Origin: Serratia sp. M24T3
GTDB lineage: Bacteria; Pseudomonadota; Gammaproteobacteria; Enterobacterales; Enterobacteriaceae
DNA length: 64,000 bases
Direction of reading: 5' to 3'
Assembly: GCF_000257645.1 (NCBI RefSeq)
Contig: NZ_AJHJ01000005.1
Coordinates: 124,001-188,000, forward strand
This document shows positions 59,156-64,000 of this stretch, piece after piece (positions within the stretch are counted from its first letter, which is position 1; every line of letters starts with the position of its first letter). The position numbers and the translations under genes are program-made. The notes under the pieces are model-generated. The model worked only from the letters and a program-made list of their open reading frames with translations, did no database searches and had not been told where the DNA came from.

Positions 59156-60107
59156 ACCATTCCTTATGTTTCAATGGATTCAACAATGCGCCCAAAATAT
59201 CTGATAGCACGTTCACCAGAATAACCAGCGAACCGACTACCATCACTCCCGCTGAAATGGCGGCGTAATCCTGCTGGCGAACGGCGTTAACCATCCAGCG
59301 TCCCAGACCCGGCCAGTTAAATACTACCTCGGTTATCATCGCCAGCGTCAGCATGGTTGAAAACTGTAAACCGAGCTGCGGGATGATTGGCGGCAACGCA
59401 TTATGCAATACGTGGCGGCGAATAATCGAGAAACGCGACAGCCCACGAGTCGCGGCGGCCTTGACATAATTTTTCGATAACACGTCGTCGGTGCTGATCC
59501 GCATTAGGCGGATAACCTCGGTAGTCGGTGCGACCGCCAGTGCAGCAATAGGCAGAATCATATGTTTGACTGCACTGACGATCATTTCGTGTCGATAGGG
59601 CGAATGTGACAGCCAGGCATCGATCAGCGTAAATCCGGTCACTGGCTTGAGCTGATAAAGTAAGTCTATACGCCCCGATACCGGCAGCCAGCCTAATTGC
59701 AGAGAGAAAAATAGCATCATAAGCAGCGCCAGCCAGAAGACCGGAATAGAGAAGCCCAGTAGCGCCAGCGTGCTGATGGCCAGGTCCGGCCATTTGCCGC
59801 GCATCGCACCCGCAGTGAGCCCCAGAGGGATCCCGACCAGCAAGGCAAGGAAGAATGCGAAAATACACAGTTCCATCGTAGCTGGAAAAACGCTGACAAG
59901 CTGAGCGCTGATCGGCTCACCGTTGATACTGGATACGCCAAAATCCAGCTGACACAGGCCGCTAAAGAAGAAACGATAGGCGTCCCACAGCGAAGCACCC
60001 TGCAATGGAGCATGGGGCGTGAAATAACTCAGGCTGAACGCCACCAGACTCAATAGAAACAGGGTGATGATAAACAGCAGCAGGCGGCGCAAAATAAAGA
60101 TAATCAC
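59142..60107 (-). CDS. sapB: Sap peptide ABC transporter permease SapB
   Basis: Inner-membrane permease of the DppB/OppB type, 321 residues. N-terminal membrane helix [20 protein letters not shown], a periplasmic loop, then the conserved cytoplasmic EAA-like loop [20 protein letters not shown] (about 213). Overlaps sapA by 4 bases and sapC by 14. Confidence 0.94.
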   Translation of the reverse strand: MIIFILRRLLLFIITLFLLSLVAFSLSYFTPHAPLQGASLWDAYRFFFSGLCQLDFGVSSINGEPISAQLVSVFPATMELCIFAFFLALLVGIPLGLTAGAMRGKWPDLAISTLALLGFSIPVFWLALLMMLFFSLQLGWLPVSGRIDLLYQLKPVTGFTLIDAWLSHSPYRHEMIVSAVKHMILPIAALAVAPTTEVIRLMRISTDDVLSKNYVKAAATRGLSRFSIIRRHVLHNALPPIIPQLGLQFSTMLTLAMITEVVFNWPGLGRWMVNAVRQQDYAAISAGVMVVGSLVILVNVLSDILGALLNPLKHKEWYALR

Positions 60108-61840
60108 GGCGTTTTGTCTCCTGCCTGAACGGGAATATTGGCATCATTATCTCTGCCGGTAGAGGCGTCGCGGAACACCCCTGCAAACGATGAGTTACCG
60201 AACGGACTAAGAACCAACCCTTTGATATCATAGCGATAAGCCTGCAAGCGTAGCGATGAGGCAAGCGGCAATACCGGTAGCTGTTTTTCAAGAATGGCCT
60301 GGGCCTGCTGGTAGTAGTCAATTCGCTGCGACAATTGCTGTGAAAGCAGTGCCTGATGCAGCAGCCCGTCAAACTCCGGACTACACCAGTGAGCATAGTT
60401 GGTCTGCGAATGAATTGCTGCGCAGCTCAGCACCGGTCGGAAGAAGCTGTCGGGATCGTTACTGTCGGTGGACCAACCTGATAGCGTCAGGTCATGGTTC
60501 ATCTCCATCAAACGCGCTTCCTGGAAACGACCTTCTACCGGCACAATAATCACTTTGATGCCGATCTGCCCCAAATCGGCCTGAATCAGCTCGGCAGTTT
60601 TTAGTGGGCTAGGATTATAAGATTGCGAGACAATCGGCACCCAAAGATGCAGCGTCATATTCTTTTTGCCAAGGCTTTCAAGGATCTGCCGCGCTTTTTC
60701 AGGATTGTATTCTGTGACTTTGGCATTGCTGTCATAGGCCCACGACGCGCGTGGTAATACCGACGCCGCCGTTTCTGCCGTGCCGTAATAAATAGACTGC
60801 ATCAAACGCTGATTGTTAATTGCCAGCGCAACCGCTTCACGCACGCGGACATCATCCAACGGCGGTTTACTGGTATTAAATGCCAGATACGCCACGTTCA
60901 TTCCCGGGCGCAGTGTCAGTCGTAAACGCGGATCATCACGTAAAATTGACAGCTGGCTAGCTGCAGGATAGGCCAACACGTCGCATTCTCCGGTAAGCAG
61001 CTTTGAAAGACGACCGGTGCCGCCAACGCCCATGTCGATCACTACCTGCTGCATGCGCGGCACGCCTTTCCAGTACTGGCCGTTGCGCGCTAGCCTCACG
61101 TATTGCCCGGCGCGAAAATCGGCGAGCTGGAACGGGCCAGTGCCCACCGGCTGGCGATCGATCTGCTCTTCATTACCGCTTTTTTGCAGCTTGTCGGCAT
61201 ATTCGTCGGAGAGTATCGGGGCGTAATGAGTTGCCAGATGCCAAAGGAAGGAGGCATCGGGATTATTTAATTTAAATTCAACAGTATAGTCGTCAATCTT
61301 TTTAACGCTTTTTACGGTTTTTGAAAATTGTAAACTGTCGAAATAAGGATAATCGCTGCCGTTAACACTGTGATAATGATTATTTTCGTCGATCACGCGT
61401 TCGGTGCTAAACACTACGTCGTCGGCATTCATCATCCGGGTAGGAGTAAACCACGGCGTAGTTTGAAAGGGGACGTCTTTACGCAGATGAAAACGGTAGG
61501 TTGCGCCGTTATCAAGCACTTCCCAGCTTTGCGCCAGTTCGGGGATCAGGCGATAGGTATACGGGTCTACGTCGAGCAGGCGATCGTAAAGTTGTGCGGC
61601 GAGGGTATCGACAACCAGCCCGCTGCTGGCTTTTTGCGGATTAAAGGTATTAACCATACCGTTGACACAATAAACAAAGCCGCTGCGGCGGATATCACTC
61701 TTTGGGGCAGGATTGGTAGCTGGAGGCGTTTTTTCGCTGGCTGAATGTGCAACAGGCAGGACTTCAGCCAGCGTTGTGGCAGCAAAACAGGACGACACGA
61801 GGCCGGCGAAAATTAGCATCCAATGGGTTAAACGACGCAT
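60104..61840 (-). CDS. sapA: Periplasmic peptide-binding protein SapA
   Basis: Periplasmic binding protein (DppA/OppA class) that delivers peptides to SapBCDF. 578 residues, about 30 longer than E. coli SapA; the difference includes a Pro/Ala-rich spacer ([19 protein letters not shown]) between the signal peptide (cleavage near TLAE) and the conserved start [20 protein letters not shown], plus an extended C-terminus. Core marks: [20 protein letters not shown] and [20 protein letters not shown]. First gene of sapABCDF; ryhB is transcribed divergently upstream. Confidence 0.94.
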   Translation of the reverse strand: MRRLTHWMLIFAGLVSSCFAATTLAEVLPVAHSASEKTPPATNPAPKSDIRRSGFVYCVNGMVNTFNPQKASSGLVVDTLAAQLYDRLLDVDPYTYRLIPELAQSWEVLDNGATYRFHLRKDVPFQTTPWFTPTRMMNADDVVFSTERVIDENNHYHSVNGSDYPYFDSLQFSKTVKSVKKIDDYTVEFKLNNPDASFLWHLATHYAPILSDEYADKLQKSGNEEQIDRQPVGTGPFQLADFRAGQYVRLARNGQYWKGVPRMQQVVIDMGVGGTGRLSKLLTGECDVLAYPAASQLSILRDDPRLRLTLRPGMNVAYLAFNTSKPPLDDVRVREAVALAINNQRLMQSIYYGTAETAASVLPRASWAYDSNAKVTEYNPEKARQILESLGKKNMTLHLWVPIVSQSYNPSPLKTAELIQADLGQIGIKVIIVPVEGRFQEARLMEMNHDLTLSGWSTDSNDPDSFFRPVLSCAAIHSQTNYAHWCSPEFDGLLHQALLSQQLSQRIDYYQQAQAILEKQLPVLPLASSLRLQAYRYDIKGLVLSPFGNSSFAGVFRDASTGRDNDANIPVQAGDKTP

Positions 61841-61974
61841 AAGGGCTTCAAATGTAAGTAAGCAATCTGCTAAGTGTACCGCACTCTGTCAGCCACCCAA
61901 ACCATTGCGTAAAACTATCCCGAAGAGTAGCCGTAAACTTGGTGTGGTAATGAGAAAAATTCTCAACAAAGTGC

Positions 61975-62004
61975 TTTACAAATGGTACTGATAACTATTA
62001 TCAT
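61975..62004 (+). promoter_or_regulatory. ryhB promoter with Fur-type box
   Basis: TTTACA (61975-61980) and TATCAT (61999-62004), 18 bases apart, form a sigma-70 promoter. TGATAA-CTA-TTATCA (61989-62003), a perfect Fur-type inverted repeat, overlaps the -10, exactly as expected for Fur repression of ryhB. Confidence 0.85.
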
Positions 62005-62010
62005 CTTTTT

Positions 62011-62113
62011 ATCGACTGCGGAGCGACTCGCCCTGGGACGTAAAACAGTCGATACGACATTGCTCACATTGCTTCCAGATTTACTTGGCCAGCTCGGGTG
62101 CTGGCTTTTTTTT
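62011..62113 (+). ncRNA. ryhB: RyhB iron-responsive small RNA
   Basis: Contains ACGACATTGCTCACATTG then CTTCCAG (62054-62078), the near-invariant core and target-pairing region of RyhB, followed by the terminator GCCAGC-N6-GCTGGC and eight Ts (62088-62113). The E. coli RNA ends with the same GCCAGC/GCTGGC hairpin. RyhB is an Hfq-bound RNA of about 90-110 nt, made when Fur is inactive, that represses iron-using proteins. The 5' end near 62011 is inferred from the promoter. It lies between sapA (divergent) and pspF (convergent); in E. coli ryhB is elsewhere, near yhhX. Confidence 0.94.
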
Positions 62114-62122
62114 GCCTGCGAT

Positions 62123-63145
62123 TTACGTCTTTTCTTCACTATTTTCCTGCGCATTGACCTGCATTCCAAGCTTCTTCAGTATTCCTCTAAGTTGATGATA
62201 AGTCAGACCCAAAAGGTCTGCCGCGCGACGCTGATTAAATTTTGCCTGAGTTAATGCGTGCTCTATCAATGTTTTTTCAACCGTGCCTAGCCAGCTTTTA
62301 CTGTCTACCGGCAGGGTGGGCAAGATCACAGGATGTTCATCGGACGTCGATGTCGGCTGGAAAACGGGCTTTTGCCGGCTAAAAGGATTGAGCACAATAT
62401 TATCCAACGGCGCATCGCTGGTGCCGTGGCGATACATAGAGCGCTCGACCACGTTTTTTAACTCCCTGACATTGCCCGGCCAGCCGTAATCCAGCAAGGT
62501 CTGCCGCGCAGTGGGGGTAAACCCGGGAAACAGCGGCAGTGAAAGTTCACGGCACATCTGAATGGCAAAATGCTCGGCCAGTAACATGATGTCCTGCTGG
62601 CGTTCGCGCAGTGGCGGAAGCTGGATGACGTCAAACGCCAGGCGGTCTAGCAGATCAGCGCGAAACTTTCCGGCGGCAGCGAGCGCGGGGAGGTCGTCAT
62701 TGGTGGCACACACCAGACGCACGTCAACCTGTAAGGGCTGGCTGCCGCCGACCCGCTCAAGATGCCCGTATTCAATGACTCGCAGCAGCTTTTCTTGTAC
62801 CAGCATCGGGGCAGTGGCCAGCTCGTCAAGAAATAGCGTGCCGCCATCCGCGCGCTCGAAGCGTCCGAGATGGCGCTTTTGCGCACCGGTAAATGCCCCC
62901 GCTTCATGGCCGAACAACTCGGAGTCAAGCAGGTTTTCATTCAACGCTGCACAGTTAAGCGAGATAAACGGCCCCTGCCAACGCTCGGATAGGTAATGCA
63001 GCCGGTGGGCTATGAGTTCTTTCCCCGTTCCGCGCTCGCCAGTCACCAGCACCGGTTTGTTCAAGCGGGCAAGTTGCGAGACCTGTTCCAAAACTTCAAT
63101 AAATGAATTGGCTTCGCCGAGCAGATTGTCGATAGTGGCTGTCAT
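62123..63145 (-). CDS. pspF: Phage-shock transcription activator PspF
   Basis: Sigma-54 activator without a receiver domain, held inactive by PspA. 340 residues from ATG 63145 (MTATIDNLLGEANSFIEVLE): AAA+ domain with Walker A TGERGTGKE (about 36), the sigma-54-contacting loop GAFTGAQ (about 80) and Walker B GGTLFLDEL; C-terminal Fis-type HTH (QRRAADLLGLTYHQLRGILK). A TTG at 63160 is possible but poorly spaced. About 15 residues longer than E. coli PspF. It ends 10 bases from the ryhB terminator, which probably serves both. Confidence 0.94.
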   Translation of the reverse strand: MTATIDNLLGEANSFIEVLEQVSQLARLNKPVLVTGERGTGKELIAHRLHYLSERWQGPFISLNCAALNENLLDSELFGHEAGAFTGAQKRHLGRFERADGGTLFLDELATAPMLVQEKLLRVIEYGHLERVGGSQPLQVDVRLVCATNDDLPALAAAGKFRADLLDRLAFDVIQLPPLRERQQDIMLLAEHFAIQMCRELSLPLFPGFTPTARQTLLDYGWPGNVRELKNVVERSMYRHGTSDAPLDNIVLNPFSRQKPVFQPTSTSDEHPVILPTLPVDSKSWLGTVEKTLIEHALTQAKFNQRRAADLLGLTYHQLRGILKKLGMQVNAQENSEEKT

Positions 63146-63368
63146 GGTGAAATTTACCAACCCTTAGTTAAATTAATCACGATAGAAATAAGCCTAGCAG
63201 AAGCTCAAAGAAAAAAATTGTTTTTATTCAGATGGATAAAAAAGATTCCAAGTTGGCACGACTCTTGTAATAGCCATAGCAGGAATGATGACGCCAACAC
63301 CGAATCATCTGCATTTTTTACCATCGACCCTATTGGGTCAAAAAATAAGTCTAAGAGGAATGTTAACT
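63146..63368. promoter_or_regulatory. pspF-pspA divergent control region
   Basis: 223 bases that should contain the pspF sigma-70 promoter, the PspF upstream activating sequences and an IHF site, by analogy to E. coli. Only the sigma-54 promoter (next entry) is unambiguous by eye. Confidence 0.6.
63253..63269 (+). promoter_or_regulatory. Sigma-54 promoter of pspA
   Basis: TTGGCACGACTCTTGTA matches the -24/-12 consensus TTGGCACNNNNNTTGCA except the C of -12 (TTGTA). It lies 100 bases before the pspA start and would be driven by PspF. Confidence 0.85.
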
Positions 63369-64000
63369 ATGGGTATTTTTTCTCGTTTTGCCGATATCGT
63401 AAACGCCAACATCAACAACCTGCTGGATAAAGCTGAAGATCCTCAGAAGCTGGTGCGTTTAATGATTCAGGAGATGGAAGACACGCTGGTTGAAGTCCGT
63501 TCGACTTCAGCGCGTGCGCTGGCCGAGAAGAAACAGCTTAATCGCCGCATTGAACAGGGTGAAGCACAACAAGCCGAATGGCAGGAAAAAGCCGAGCTGG
63601 CTCTGCGTAAAGACAAAGACGATCTGGCACGCGCCGCTTTGATTGAAAAACAAAAACTGGCCGAGCTGGTGGCGACGCTGAAAAATGAAGTGATCACCGT
63701 TCAGGAAACGCTGGACCGCATGAAGTCTGAAATCGGCGAGCTTGAAAGCAAACTCACTGAAACGCGCGCCCGCCAGCAGGCTTTAACGTTGCGCCATCAG
63801 GCTGCTTCATCTTCACGTGATGTTCGTCGTCAGCTCGACAGTGGTAAAATTGACGAAGCGATGGCGCGTTTCGAGCATTTTGAGCGCCGCATCGACAGCA
63901 TGGAGGCCGAGGCCGAATCTATGAGCATCGGTAAAAAGAAAACCCTGGACCAACAGTTTGCCGAATTAAAAGCTGATGATGAAATCAGCGCGCAGATTGA
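63369..64000 (+). CDS. pspA: Phage shock protein A (5' part, runs off the window)
   Basis: Peripheral inner-membrane protein of the ESCRT-III-like PspA/Vipp1 family that stabilises damaged membranes and inhibits PspF. The visible 210 codons show the N-terminal amphipathic helix ([20 protein letters not shown]) and the long coiled coil ([40 protein letters not shown]). The usual length is about 222, so only the last dozen residues are missing. pspBC are expected beyond the edge. Confidence 0.97.
   Translation, partial: MGIFSRFADIVNANINNLLDKAEDPQKLVRLMIQEMEDTLVEVRSTSARALAEKKQLNRRIEQGEAQQAEWQEKAELALRKDKDDLARAALIEKQKLAELVATLKNEVITVQETLDRMKSEIGELESKLTETRARQQALTLRHQAASSSRDVRRQLDSGKIDEAMARFEHFERRIDSMEAEAESMSIGKKKTLDQQFAELKADDEISAQI

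Noticed and set aside
61982-62254. 90-codon plus-strand ORF between sapA and pspF
   Set aside because: It starts inside the ryhB promoter and runs through ryhB and its terminator into pspF antisense; the conserved feature here is the RNA.
1-64000. CRISPR array, prophage, IS element or integron
   Set aside because: No regularly spaced repeats, transposase, integrase or phage structural genes are present; the only dispersed repeat is the ERIC element.

Overview
This 64 kb window is ordinary enterobacterial core chromosome, roughly 50% GC, on which almost every gene and its order can be matched to the E. coli K-12 stretch running selO-aroH-ppsR/ppsA-ydiK-ydiJ-menI-suf-ldtE-lpp-pykF-valVW-mdtK-ribE-cfa-punC/punR-purR-mepH-grxD-rnt-gloA-nemA-ydhL-ydhKJI-slyA/slyB-anmK-mliC-pdxH-tyrS-pdxY-gstA-dtpA, then sapABCDF and pspF/pspA. 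Local differences from E. coli (hmuSTUV between aroH and selO; fabV between gstA and dtpA; no lhr, sodB, ydhP, nemR, sodC or ydhF at their usual places; sapA next to pspF) suggest a Yersiniaceae-type member of the Enterobacterales (Rahnella/Ewingella/Rouxiella/Serratia/Yersinia neighbourhood). Genus is not decided by what I can see. There is no prophage, insertion sequence, CRISPR array or integron.

Layout. 1-5.3 kb: selO and the Fur-boxed heme uptake operon hmuSTUV, without a receptor gene. 5.4-12.2 kb: aroH, the divergent ppsR/ppsA pair with a Cra-like site, the small RNA RprA with an RcsB-type box, and ydiK. 12.4-16.6 kb: ydiJ, menI and an unrecognised 134-residue gene behind a perfect Fur-type box. 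17.0-22.7 kb: sufABCDSE. 22.8-26.4 kb: ldtE, lpp, and pykF with three Cra-like sites. 26.6-26.9 kb: two tRNA-Val(GAC) genes. 27-34.4 kb: mdtK, ribE, cfa, punC/punR, purR. 34.4-43.8 kb: mepH, grxD, rnt, gloA, nemA, ydhL, the ydhIJK efflux operon, slyA/slyB. 44-49.7 kb: anmK, mliC, an ERIC element, pdxH, tyrS, pdxY, gstA. 49.8-56.3 kb: the accessory-looking part: a DapA paralogue, a small membrane protein, fabV, dtpA, and a fused carboxymuconolactone-decarboxylase/AhpD-like protein. 56.4-64 kb: sapABCDF, the small RNA RyhB with its Fur box, pspF and the start of pspA.

Iron is a common thread: heme import and breakdown (hmuSTUV), iron-stress Fe-S assembly (suf), an orphan Fur-boxed gene beside suf, and RyhB itself. 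Two other themes are the PEP-pyruvate node (ppsA/ppsR, pykF, Cra sites) and envelope stress and maintenance (rprA, lpp, ldtE, mepH, slyB, mliC, sap, psp).

The most valuable non-obvious content is in the intergenic regions: two regulatory RNAs that an ORF-based annotation would miss (rprA, 10731-10842 minus; ryhB, about 62011-62113 plus), an ERIC-associated duplication that includes the last codons of mliC, a NemR-type operator without a neighbouring nemR, and a GC-rich islet upstream of purR where sodB/ydhP would be expected. I did not find a convincing wholly new multi-gene system. The best candidates for new biology are the Fur-boxed 134-residue protein, the fused AhpD-like protein next to sap, and the gstA-dtpA insertion.
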